Part shown: positions 1 through 5,943 of the stretch, in pieces
Layout: each line of letters starts with the position of its first letter
Numbering within the stretch: the first letter of the stretch is position 1
From: Alphaproteobacteria bacterium
Lineage (GTDB): Bacteria; Pseudomonadota; Alphaproteobacteria; Thalassobaculales; Thalassobaculaceae
NCBI GenBank assembly: GCA_028822575.1
Contig: JAPKDN010000135.1
Coordinates: 1 to 7,764, forward strand
Direction: 5' to 3'
Length of the DNA: 7,764 nucleotides
Position numbers and translations under genes: made by a program
The notes under the pieces: generated by a model
What the model saw: only the letters and a program-made list of their open reading frames with translations
What the model was told of the DNA's origin: nothing
Databases searched by the model: none

Positions 1-481
1 GCATTTCCTGACACATCCCATACATCAGGAAAACGACCTGATTAGGCGCGTCGCCATCGGCGACCGGCTGGGTCATCTTGGACGGGTGACGGCCATTCAG
101 TTTGTTGGTGCCGCCCCAAGGATCGGCCAGCGGCTTGCTGTAGGTATAGGGCTCGCGGAGGTGATCGCGTCCCAACGCCGGGCGGCCCTTGGCATCAACC
201 TTGGCGCCAGGGCGAACCGGCGCCCGTTCCAACATGTTCAGTGCATCGGCGCGGAGTTCCTCGACCTCTTGGGCGCCAACCACGCCCTCGAAGATGTAGT
301 AGCCATGCTCCCAATAGGCCTTGAGGATATCGGGATTCAGCTTGCCATCCTCGCCGAGACGCACCGGGCCACGGTTGCCGATTTTGGCGGCGCGGCGGAT
401 ACCTTCGGCCTGATAATGGGCCATGCTGGCGGCGTGCTCGGCCCGGCTCGGGGCCTTGGCTGGAGGGGACAGTTCGTTCAT
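1..481 (-). CDS. Phytanoyl-CoA dioxygenase (PhyH) family protein, N-terminal part (runs off left edge)
   Basis: Reading leftward from the ATG at 481-479 gives 160 open codons to the window edge, so the C-terminus is missing. AAGGAG lies 7 nt upstream of the ATG and supports this start. After a charged N-terminal region, residues about 48-70 read AYWEHGYYIFEGVVGAQEVEEL, the typical opening of PhyH-family non-haem Fe(II)/2-oxoglutarate dioxygenases (a 'GYxxxxGvl' strand followed by a helix). Family members hydroxylate varied substrates, so phytanoyl-CoA itself should not be assumed. The iron-binding HxD and distal His would lie beyond the edge and cannot be checked. The gene is last in a leftward series, 113 nt after the TauD-type gene, and may be co-transcribed with it. 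The open frame and the good ribosome site make the gene secure; the substrate is unknown. Confidence 0.85.
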   Translation of the reverse strand, partial: MNELSPPAKAPSRAEHAASMAHYQAEGIRRAAKIGNRGPVRLGEDGKLNPDILKAYWEHGYYIFEGVVGAQEVEELRADALNMLERAPVRPGAKVDAKGRPALGRDHLREPYTYSKPLADPWGGTNKLNGRHPSKMTQPVADGDAPNQVVFLMYGMCQEM

Positions 482-594
482 TGCGACTCTCCTTGGCGCG
501 AATTTATCGCGAACCGTATCATTCATCGCCTCGGCGCGGCAATTCCAAGCGAGGGTTGGGGGAGGAGGTCATCCGTGATCTGATCCGCTGCGGT

Positions 595-1437
595 TTATTC
601 GGCGTTCGCCGCCGGCTCCTTGATCGATACCCGCCAGTGGATGCGGTCTTCCTCGGGTGGATAGTCGCCGGCGGCCTTGTGGACCAAGCAGCGGTTATCC
701 CAGATCACGATATCGCCAACCCGCCATTGATGGGTATAGCCGGCGCCGGGCACAATCATTCGCTCGGTCAGCTCGTCGATCACGTCGTTGCTTTGTGTGG
801 GTTCCAGACCCTCGATATAGAGGATCTTGCCCGGATCGAAGTAAAGCGATCGGCGTTTGGTTTCGGAATGTGTGCGTATCATCGGGTGGAAGGCTGGCGG
901 CTCATGTCTGTCCTCTGGGTTAAGCAAGGCGGTCTGCCCCGTGCGCCCGCCATAGGTAAAAGCACCGTTACGGCCTTCCAGCAGGTTTTTCAGCCGCGCG
1001 GGTAATGCCTCATAAGCCCTATACATGCTTGAGAAATGCGTATCGCCGCCCGTGCTTGGGATCGCCAGTGCAAAGAGCTTGGTGGCCTTGAAGGGTGTTT
1101 CGTCATAGGCGCCATCGGTATGAAACCCCTCGGCGCCGCGACGATAGACAGCCTGATCGAGTGTGCCATCGGCGCGGAATTTTCCCGTCCCGAGCACGGT
1201 GATTTCTGGATAATCCGGATGTCGGGTCGACTTGGAGGGATGTGGGATGATGACCCCAAAGCGCTGGCTGTAGCGCAGGAACTCCTCTATCTGGAGTTCC
1301 TGATCGCGCACGACGGTGACACCATATTTTAGCCAAGCATCGTAAATCGGCGCAAAACCAGCATTGTCGAGTTGCTTGACGTCCACGCCAGTAATCTCGC
1401 CACCGGTGTGCGGGCCCATCGGTTTAATGTGCAGCAT
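595..1437 (-). CDS. TauD/TfdA family Fe(II)/2-oxoglutarate-dependent dioxygenase
   Basis: This is a 280-residue cytoplasmic dioxygenase of the taurine/2,4-D dioxygenase fold, which couples decarboxylation of 2-oxoglutarate to substrate hydroxylation. The N-terminus has the family signature GGEITGVDV (12-20), then YGVTVVRDQ (38-46). The iron ligands are visible as H106-x-D108 (GFHTDGAY) and distal H253 (NRCLVHKAAGDY). R265 is placed to bind 2-oxoglutarate and R269 matches the position that contacts substrate sulfonate in E. coli TauD. GGDTHFSSM (130-138) is also typical. I chose the ATG at 1437 because GGAG (complement of 1447-1450) lies 9 nt upstream and the family N-terminus begins there. 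The frame is open up to a TTG at 1470 and an ATG at 1452, which lack such a site. Length is normal. The substrate is unknown; the weak TauD resemblance outside the core does not justify calling it taurine dioxygenase. Confidence 0.93.
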   Translation of the reverse strand: MLHIKPMGPHTGGEITGVDVKQLDNAGFAPIYDAWLKYGVTVVRDQELQIEEFLRYSQRFGVIIPHPSKSTRHPDYPEITVLGTGKFRADGTLDQAVYRRGAEGFHTDGAYDETPFKATKLFALAIPSTGGDTHFSSMYRAYEALPARLKNLLEGRNGAFTYGGRTGQTALLNPEDRHEPPAFHPMIRTHSETKRRSLYFDPGKILYIEGLEPTQSNDVIDELTERMIVPGAGYTHQWRVGDIVIWDNRCLVHKAAGDYPPEEDRIHWRVSIKEPAANAE

Positions 1438-1446
1438 CGCTCGAAG

Positions 1447-1450
1447 CTCC
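1447..1450 (-). promoter_or_regulatory. Ribosome binding site deciding the TauD-type gene start
   Basis: GGAG on the minus strand, 9 nt from the ATG at 1437. It favours this start over the in-frame ATG at 1452 and TTG at 1470, and it lies inside the extended reading frame. Confidence 0.6.
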
Positions 1451-1515
1451 ATGGTCCGGTATGTAACCAAAAGGATAGAGAGCGCAGTTAGATCTGACCA
1501 CCCAACCGGTGCTCC

Positions 1516-2190
1516 TCACCCCTCCAAAAGGATTTCCTCTGTTTGCTGGCCGCCGAAAGCCGGTTGCTCGCAGATAATCTGATATTTTACCCGCGTATGG
1601 TTGATCGTTATCCGAGCGAGCAGATCACGCCACCACCCGACAGGTTTGACGGTGCAATGTGCGTTCTCGCCGTTGGGCAGATGCTTTTTGGCCGGATAAC
1701 AGGCAATATTGGCCAGCACGAATTTCCGCGCACAACCGAAAATCTGGTCGATAACCCATGCCATGTCCTCTTCTGGGCAATGTTCTAGGACGTCCAGGCA
1801 AATCACGCCGTCGAAATCACGCTCCGGAAGTTTGGAAAGGGGCTGATAGCCCGGGTCGTAACACTGGATCTCATCCAATTCCAAATAGCGAATAAGCCGT
1901 TTCTCGGCCGTCTTGCCGATTGGGCCCAGATCGAAGTCCATCCGCCATTGCATACCCTTGCCGCTGCCATAGTCCAAAAGGGACCGCGCGCCATGTTGAC
2001 GGGTCAGCTCACGAAGTCGAATGATCAGCTTCGCGCGGGGCATCCCGGCGAACATCTTTTCCGCTGGACGGATCCCGTCTCCATCGTTGTGCATTTTCCG
2101 GTAGAGCGAAATCAACTCGCGCCAACGTGGACTTGGATTCGCGGCGGAATACTCCGTGGCTGTTTCCACCGTTCGACATTCCTTATTCAT
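1516..2190 (-). CDS. Class I SAM-dependent methyltransferase
   Basis: This 224-residue soluble protein has the order of motifs of a Rossmann-fold methyltransferase. Motif I is LLDYGSGKG (71-79), which binds the SAM methionine and adenosine moieties. A post-II acidic residue sits in CYDPGY (D112). Motif IV/V is FDGVICLDVLEHCPEED (126-142), containing the DVLEH signature. A basic segment, HLPNGENAHCTVKPVGWW (170-187), follows and probably forms the acceptor side. The acceptor is not recognisable. The gene lies 51 nt after DUF1330 and 78 nt before the TauD-type gene, so it is probably in the same transcript. The ATG at 2190 has no clear Shine-Dalgarno. An in-frame GTG at 2169 has AAGGA upstream (spacing about 10 nt) and would give 217 residues; both starts precede the conserved core. 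It is unusual company for dioxygenases, and may simply be an unrelated cargo gene. Confidence 0.87.
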   Translation of the reverse strand: MNKECRTVETATEYSAANPSPRWRELISLYRKMHNDGDGIRPAEKMFAGMPRAKLIIRLRELTRQHGARSLLDYGSGKGMQWRMDFDLGPIGKTAEKRLIRYLELDEIQCYDPGYQPLSKLPERDFDGVICLDVLEHCPEEDMAWVIDQIFGCARKFVLANIACYPAKKHLPNGENAHCTVKPVGWWRDLLARITINHTRVKYQIICEQPAFGGQQTEEILLEG

Positions 2191-2241
2191 TTAGATTGAA
2201 TCGCTTCGATTATCGTCTCGATTCTGGTTGGTTTGGCCGGG

Positions 2242-2532
2242 TCAGGCGCCCTCGACAATTCGAATGTCCCGTTCGGCGCCATCGCCGAGCGCCGCCAGGG
2301 CGCGCTTGTAGTCTTCGGTCTCATAGGCCGCGAGTGCCACCGCGTAGGACTCGAATTCGATAACGACGCTGCGTTGCTCCAGCCCATGTTCCCGGGCTTG
2401 GCTTTGGCCGCCCAGGACGAGGAATGTACCGCCGGCGGCCTTGATCGCGTCGATCGCAATGGCCCGATACGCCGCGTGTTTGTCCGGGTCCGCCGGGCGT
2501 CTATGGGCACTGATCCAATAACCCTTGGCCAT
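2242..2532 (-). CDS. DUF1330 domain protein
   Basis: The 96-residue product matches the DUF1330 (dimeric alpha/beta barrel-like) pattern: an opening strand GYWIS (4-8), a helix AAYRAIAIDAIKAAGG (20-35), the strand FLVLGG (37-42), then ERSVVIEF-like sequence (52-60) and a YETEDYKRAL helix (70-79). Members are small cytoplasmic proteins of unsettled function, often near catabolic enzymes. The frame is open upstream to 2610, but the start at 2532 has GGAGG 8 nt upstream and gives the normal family length with the conserved N-terminal strand. It is the first gene of the leftward group, next to the divergent spacer. Confidence 0.9.
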   Translation of the reverse strand: MAKGYWISAHRRPADPDKHAAYRAIAIDAIKAAGGTFLVLGGQSQAREHGLEQRSVVIEFESYAVALAAYETEDYKRALAALGDGAERDIRIVEGA

Positions 2533-2716
2533 TCGCCTGTCCTCCATGCATGAGCTTTTACCAACCAGAACGGAACAGGGACGCCAGGTCAAGCCGCCGG
2601 ATAAACGCATCCCAGGTCAGGCGGAAGTCAGCGCGGGGATGATGATCGCGCTGAGAATCGCGCGACCGTCGTAATTCGGGCTAAGATCCATCCGACGATA
2701 CCGTTGGAGGAAGACC
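2533..2716. promoter_or_regulatory. Divergent intergenic region, probable shared control region
   Basis: These 184 bp lie between the leftward DUF1330 gene and the rightward dioxygenase gene, so promoters for both groups are expected here. I see no convincing -35/-10 pair. The clearest structure is a near-perfect 11-bp direct repeat, CCAGGTCA(A/G)GC, at 2584-2594 and 2612-2622 (28 bp start to start). A shorter repeat, ATCGCGC, occurs at 2645-2651 and 2657-2663. Either could be an operator, but this is inferred from position only. Confidence 0.4.
2541..2545 (-). promoter_or_regulatory. Ribosome binding site deciding the DUF1330 start
   Basis: GGAGG on the minus strand, 8 nt before the ATG at 2532. 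It settles the start against the 26-residue open extension to 2610. Confidence 0.75.
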
Positions 2717-3247
2717 ATGACGCATAACGGCGCAAGTGTTCACGCGCTCGAGGATGGCTTCGTCGGCAAGATCACCGGCCTTGATCTTTTATTGGGAATC
2801 GATGTGAAGGCCGCCGCGTTCCTGAACAAGGCCCATCAGAATTACTCGGTGCTGGCGATCCGCGACCAATCCCTTGGGGCCGAGGCCTTGATGGCGTATG
2901 GCGCGGTTTTTGGTGACTTCGATATTGATCACCATGTGCCGCAATACCAGGATAAGGAGCACCCGGAGGTGGTTTATCTAACCAACCGTGATGCCAAGGG
3001 CGCGCCCGATCCAGCTGCAGCCGACCGGGGGATCACCTGGCACGCGGATAGTACCTTCAAGGAAGTCCCCTGCGCTCATACGGCACTGCGCGCGACGGAA
3101 ACCCCAAGCAAGGGCGGCGGCACCCATTTCGCCAATATGGTCGAGGCCTACGAAACCTCGCCCGAGAATTTGAAGGCCGCGATCGAGGGTCACCGCGCCA
3201 GACACAAGTTTGGCGCCAGCCCGGTTGATGGCGACATTTTTCAATGA
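2717..3247 (+). CDS. TauD/TfdA family dioxygenase, N-terminal fragment (frameshifted gene, part 1)
   Basis: This 176-residue fragment holds the first two-thirds of a TauD-type Fe(II)/2-oxoglutarate dioxygenase. It starts at an ATG with GGAGG 6 nt upstream. Visible features are GKITGLDL (17-24), NYSVLAIRDQ (42-51), the iron-binding H109-x-D111 in TWHADSTF, and GGGTHFANM. The frame then ends at TGA 3245-3247, without the distal His and Arg needed for activity. The missing part continues directly in the -1 frame at 3244. Adding one T to the TTTTT run at 3237-3241 would fuse both parts into a 282-residue protein, almost the same length as the intact paralogue at 595-1437. On its own this fragment should be inactive. 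It may be a pseudogene, a sequencing error, or (less likely) one chain of a two-part enzyme. Confidence 0.85.
   Translation: MTHNGASVHALEDGFVGKITGLDLLLGIDVKAAAFLNKAHQNYSVLAIRDQSLGAEALMAYGAVFGDFDIDHHVPQYQDKEHPEVVYLTNRDAKGAPDPAAADRGITWHADSTFKEVPCAHTALRATETPSKGGGTHFANMVEAYETSPENLKAAIEGHRARHKFGASPVDGDIFQ
3236..3247 (+). other. Frameshift site splitting the dioxygenase (T5 run and ATGA overlap)
   Basis: The sequence ATTTTTCAATGA holds a five-T run followed by an ATGA in which the upstream stop overlaps a downstream ATG. Switching from the first to the second frame needs a -1 slip, equal to one missing base. The codons ATT TTT do not make a canonical X XXY YYZ slippery heptamer in the zero frame, although a single-tRNA slip on TTT is possible. 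No good Shine-Dalgarno precedes the internal ATG. Confidence 0.8.
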
Positions 3248-3564
3248 CAGTTAAGCAGGAGGAGATTTACCCGCCGGTGATCCATCCTATGGTACGCGCG
3301 TACAGGATGACCGGCACCAAATCGCTCTTCGTAAATCTGTTGCATGTCTGCGGCATCGAGGGAATGAACCAGGCCGAGGTTGCACCTCTTTTGGACCGGG
3401 TTTTCGCCCATGGTCTGAAGCCGGAATATCAGTACCTGCATGACTACCGCGTCGACGATTTGGTTGTCTGGGACCAGCGCCGAACCTGGCATAAGGCCGA
3501 GGCTGCCTATTCCATGGACGAGAGCCGGCTGCTGATGCGGTTCAAGATCAGCGTGCCATTATGA
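3244..3564 (+). CDS. TauD/TfdA family dioxygenase, C-terminal fragment (frameshifted gene, part 2)
   Basis: This 106-residue frame supplies the rest of the dioxygenase. IYPPVIHPMVRAY (8-20) and GTKSLFVN (24-31) are the usual central TauD strands. VVWDQRRTWHKAEAAY (74-89) carries the distal iron ligand H83, and R95 and R99 follow at +12 and +16, the same spacing as in the intact paralogue in this window. Joined to the upstream fragment, all expected catalytic residues are present. Its ATG overlaps the upstream stop as ATGA, but it lacks its own ribosome site and begins in mid-fold, so it is unlikely to be an independent gene. Its TGA overlaps the SDR start by 4 nt. Confidence 0.82.
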   Translation: MTVKQEEIYPPVIHPMVRAYRMTGTKSLFVNLLHVCGIEGMNQAEVAPLLDRVFAHGLKPEYQYLHDYRVDDLVVWDQRRTWHKAEAAYSMDESRLLMRFKISVPL

Positions 3565-4310
3565 GTTTTGAAAACAAGGTAGCATTCGTCGCCGGCGCCG
3601 GCGGTGGCATGGGGCTAACGATCGCCAACCGGTTGATTGAAAGCGACTGCGACGTCGTCATGGCAGATTTAAAGGCTGAACCGGCGGATATTGCGAGTGG
3701 GCCCGGTGGGCATGTTTATTTCGAGGGTGACCTTTCCAAGCAAACTTTTGTGAAAGATGCGGTGGAGGCTGCGGTCACAGCGTTTGGCGGGGTCGACTAT
3801 CTCGTCAACACCGCTGGGGTCTTGTGGCTCGACCGGGACAAGTCGGTCGTCGAGATAGATATGGATGTCTGGGATCGGGTGCTCGCGATCAACCTTAAAT
3901 CCTTCGCGCTGACCGCGCGCTATTGCGTCCCGGCGATACGGGCGCGCGGTGGTGGGGCGATGGTCCATTTCTCCTCGATCGACGCCACTGGAGGCGACGC
4001 GCCCGCCCAAGATGCTTACGGTGTCTCCAAGGCGGCAGTGATCCGATTGGCCAAGTCACTGGCGATCCAATTCGCCGGAGATGGTATCCGCTCCAACGTG
4101 ATTTTGCCCGGCCCCACGATGTCACCGATGCAGGCGCGCTGGGACAATGACACCGAGGCACAAGGCCGCGTCGCGGGTTCCGTTCCACTCGGTCGACTGG
4201 GAACAGTGGACGATATGGCCGATGCCTGTCTCTTTCTCCTATCGGATAAGGCCCGCTACATCACCGGTGTCGAATTGCCCGTTGATGGTGGGGTCTTGGC
4301 GCGGGTTTAA
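3561..4310 (+). CDS. SDR family NAD(P)-dependent oxidoreductase
   Basis: A 249-residue classical short-chain dehydrogenase/reductase, normal in length. The Rossmann nucleotide loop is AGAGGGMG (11-18), giving GxxxGxG with Ala in place of the usual Thr. D36 at the end of strand 2 suggests NAD(H) preference. GDL (56-58) and NTAG (83-86, for NNAG) follow. The catalytic set is N111, S138/S139 (HFSSIDA), Y153 and K157 (YGVSK). The tail YITGVELPVDGGV is typical. It probably oxidises an alcohol or reduces a carbonyl in the same pathway as the dioxygenase before it, because its ATG overlaps that gene's stop (ATGA), implying translational coupling. If the upstream frameshift is real, coupling would depend on translation of the second fragment. 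Many SDR subfamilies look alike at this level, so the substrate is unknown. Confidence 0.94.
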   Translation: MSFENKVAFVAGAGGGMGLTIANRLIESDCDVVMADLKAEPADIASGPGGHVYFEGDLSKQTFVKDAVEAAVTAFGGVDYLVNTAGVLWLDRDKSVVEIDMDVWDRVLAINLKSFALTARYCVPAIRARGGGAMVHFSSIDATGGDAPAQDAYGVSKAAVIRLAKSLAIQFAGDGIRSNVILPGPTMSPMQARWDNDTEAQGRVAGSVPLGRLGTVDDMADACLFLLSDKARYITGVELPVDGGVLARV

Positions 4311-4409
4311 GAAAGGTTCCATGTTCCGGTAAGTAAAATGTCCGTGCTGGATCTTGTGCGAGCTCCCGCGTCTGTTACAAATCCCCGGTGCCCTGACAGG
4401 AGGATATAG

Positions 4410-5180
4410 ATGCGTAAGCCCGTGGTCGGCGTTATCGCGTCCACTCACCAGATGGAAGGCCGTTTCGCAACGCAGTTGACGGGCGAGCGGAATTTGCGAG
4501 CTATCGCCGATGTTTGTGGCGCTCTGCCAATGATGTTCGCCGGCACGCCGGAGGTCACCGATATCGCCGCGCTGCTGGATGTTGTTGATGGTGTCCTGCT
4601 GACAGGCGCCCGCGCTAATGTCCATCCCGCACGGTTTGGCACGGAACCGCATCCGGCGCATGAGCCCTATGACGAGATGCGCGACGCCGTGGCCTTGGAA
4701 GTGACTCGGGCCTGCGTCGAGAAAGGGATTCCTATCTTTGGCGTTTGCCGAGGTTTCCAGGAAATGGCGGTGGCTTTCGGTTGTGCATTGCATCCTGAGA
4801 TCCGCGACCTGCCGGGGCGGATGAATCATCGTGCACCCCGGTTGGAGAATGGTGAAATTCACCCAGACCCCGAAGTAGTTTTCGCCGACCGCCATGAGGT
4901 TAAATTGATACCCGAGGGCGCTTTCGCCAAATTGCTTGGAACCGACTCCATCCGGGTCAACTCGCTTCATGGCCAGGGGATTTGCAAGGCCGCCGACCGT
5001 GTCATCCACGAAGGCATCGCCGAAGATGGAACGGTCGAAGCGATCCGTATCGCCGACGCGCCGGGCTTCGCGCTGGGCGTTCAGTGGCACGCCGAATACG
5101 ATCCGCAAATCAATCCAATCAATCGGACTCTTTTTCAGGCCTTTGGCGACGCGATTGAAGAGAACCGCCGGGCCGGTTAG
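4410..5180 (+). CDS. Gamma-glutamyl-gamma-aminobutyrate hydrolase (PuuD-like) family, peptidase C26 / class I glutamine amidotransferase
   Basis: This 256-residue protein has the class I glutamine amidotransferase fold. C113 is the nucleophile in the elbow FGVCRGFQEM (110-119). H227 and E229 complete the triad in GVQWHAEYD (223-231), where the common WHPE is WHAE. VNSLHGQGI (183-191) is characteristic of the PuuD branch, which hydrolyses gamma-glutamyl amides such as gamma-glutamyl-GABA. LLTGARANVHPARFG (63-77) matches the family's substrate-side loop. AGGAGG at 4398-4403 sits 6 nt before the ATG, a very strong ribosome site. It lies 99 nt after the SDR gene on the same strand, probably in the same unit or from its own promoter. 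No gamma-glutamyl ligase (PuuA-like) is present here, so a role in the putrescine pathway is not supported; another amide may be the substrate. Confidence 0.92.
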   Translation: MRKPVVGVIASTHQMEGRFATQLTGERNLRAIADVCGALPMMFAGTPEVTDIAALLDVVDGVLLTGARANVHPARFGTEPHPAHEPYDEMRDAVALEVTRACVEKGIPIFGVCRGFQEMAVAFGCALHPEIRDLPGRMNHRAPRLENGEIHPDPEVVFADRHEVKLIPEGAFAKLLGTDSIRVNSLHGQGICKAADRVIHEGIAEDGTVEAIRIADAPGFALGVQWHAEYDPQINPINRTLFQAFGDAIEENRRAG

Positions 5181-5343
5181 GCTTTTTGGAAGATCGTCGG
5201 AGGTATGTCAGACGGGAGGGACCCATATCGTGGGTGTCGTTCAATTTGCTTATCACTTAACGGCCGCGTCCGGATCGCTTGGCCCCGCCTTATGCCCTAC
5301 TATGGTAATAGATGTCATAGGATATCAGGCGTTTCCTTGGTAG

Positions 5344-5383
5344 TGACAGACGGCGTTGGCTGCGGAAGCTGGCGAGTCTGTCA
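5344..5383. repeat. Perfect 8-bp inverted repeat with 24-nt spacer
   Basis: TGACAGAC (5344-5351) and GTCTGTCA (5376-5383) are exact reverse complements. The spacer can form a short inner stem (GGCT/AGCT around GCGGA), so an RNA hairpin is possible. No T run follows, so it is not a standard intrinsic terminator. It lies immediately before the proposed -35 box of the lipoprotein gene, so it could be an operator or an mRNA 3' end structure for the hydrolase. Confidence 0.55.
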
Positions 5384-5384
5384 T

Positions 5385-5413
5385 TTGACCTAGATCTTGA
5401 ATATCTTTAGCAA
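5385..5413 (+). promoter_or_regulatory. Possible sigma-70-type promoter for the lipoprotein gene
   Basis: TTGACC (5385-5390, five of six consensus bases) is followed by a 17-nt AT-rich spacer and TAGCAA (5408-5413, a poor -10). It lies about 50 nt upstream of the lipoprotein ATG, with the inverted repeat directly before it. Weak -10; inference only. Confidence 0.3.
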
Positions 5414-5448
5414 GGTTAAACCGGAGCCAGAAATCTGTTGCAATGTTC

Positions 5449-5454
5449 AGGGAG
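5449..5454 (+). promoter_or_regulatory. Ribosome binding site deciding the lipoprotein start
   Basis: AGGGAG, 7 nt before the ATG at 5462. It favours this start over the in-frame TTG at 5438. Confidence 0.65.
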
Positions 5455-5461
5455 ATCCCGA

Positions 5462-5812
5462 ATGCGCCGCGCTGGATTGACGATAGTATCGATTGCCGTC
5501 GTTGGCCTGTTGAGTGGCTGTTTTGGCGACGAGGAAAAAGAGGTCAAGGCGCCAGCGAAGGACTTTGTGATGGTCGTCAACAAGGCAGCCGTGGACTATC
5601 AAATCCAAGTTACGACCCGGTTGAAGGCTAAGTTTCTGCTGCCTTACAAGGGCGAGTTACAAATTTCTTTCCCCGCGACCTCGTCCAAGGTGGTTCAGGT
5701 CAAGGCACGAAGTGTTGATCCAAACTGGAATGACTGCATAACGTCGATAAAAGTTGGACAGACCATGGAAGTCGTGCAGGTAGGTGAGATTGTGGAGTGC
5801 CAAGCCAAATAA
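5462..5812 (+). CDS. Small predicted lipoprotein of unknown function
   Basis: The 116-residue product begins with a lipoprotein signal peptide: MRR, a hydrophobic stretch (4-18), and the lipobox LLSGC with lipidated C20. Signal peptidase II would leave a mature protein of about 97 residues anchored to a membrane. A charged linker, GDEEKEVKAPAKD (22-34), leads to a compact domain rich in beta-strand pattern (FVMVVNKA, YQIQVTTRL, ELQISFPA, KVVQVKARS, TMEVVQVGEIVEC). Two cysteines, C92 and C113, could form a disulfide in the periplasm. The domain is not one I recognise. It stands alone on the plus strand, with its own spacer upstream and converging genes downstream, so it is probably not part of the oxidoreductase pathway. 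The ATG is chosen for its AGGGAG site; the longer TTG start at 5438 would put an odd Cys-containing leader before the signal peptide. Confidence 0.85.
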   Translation: MRRAGLTIVSIAVVGLLSGCFGDEEKEVKAPAKDFVMVVNKAAVDYQIQVTTRLKAKFLLPYKGELQISFPATSSKVVQVKARSVDPNWNDCITSIKVGQTMEVVQVGEIVECQAK

Positions 5813-5839
5813 TTTAACGCACTCCGTCTATCGGCCCAG

Positions 5840-5862
5840 CAAGGCCTTTCAAGATGGCCTTG
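5840..5862. repeat. 7-bp hairpin after the lipoprotein gene
   Basis: CAAGGCC (5840-5846) and GGCCTTG (5856-5862) are perfect arms around a 9-nt loop, 27 nt after the lipoprotein stop and between convergent genes. No T run follows on either strand, so a terminator role is only possible, not shown. Confidence 0.35.
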
Positions 5863-5943
5863 AACGGATCAATCAGCCGGTTCCGTGGCGATTGCTTTCC
5901 TCCCGGCCGGGCGCTCGGACATGCTTTCCCGATGTTTGCTCTC

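Larger units (their letters stand above)
5181..5461. other. Intergenic region without a convincing gene
   Basis: This 281-bp stretch follows the hydrolase and precedes the lipoprotein. The small open frames in it (for example 5205-5393, 62 codons) have no properly spaced ribosome site and no recognisable protein features. It holds a long-spaced 8-bp inverted repeat (5344-5383) and a possible promoter just after it. It is more AT-rich towards the lipoprotein, as expected for a promoter region. Confidence 0.6.

Noticed and set aside
497..511. CGCGA-ATTTA-TCGCG short inverted repeat before the PhyH gene
   Set aside because: Five-base arms occur often by chance at this base composition, and nothing else marks the site as regulatory.
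86..583. Plus-strand open frame of 165 codons at the left edge
   Set aside because: It is antisense to the PhyH gene, which has a good ribosome site and family signature but is open at the window edge.
3236..3247. Programmed -1 frameshift site of the transposase or dnaX kind
   Set aside because: The zero-frame codons ATT TTT do not form a canonical slippery heptamer, and I see no obvious stimulatory hairpin directly downstream.
4239..5108. Long minus-strand open frame (289 codons) opposite the PuuD-like gene
   Set aside because: The plus-strand protein has a complete catalytic triad and a strong ribosome site; the antisense frame has no recognisable motifs and arises from codon bias.
5205..5393. 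Small plus-strand frame after the hydrolase, starting just after GGAGG
   Set aside because: The GGAGG is only one base from the ATG, too close for normal initiation, and the peptide has no protein-like features.
5840..5862. Intrinsic terminator for the lipoprotein gene
   Set aside because: The hairpin is real, but no T run follows it on either strand; listed only as a repeat.
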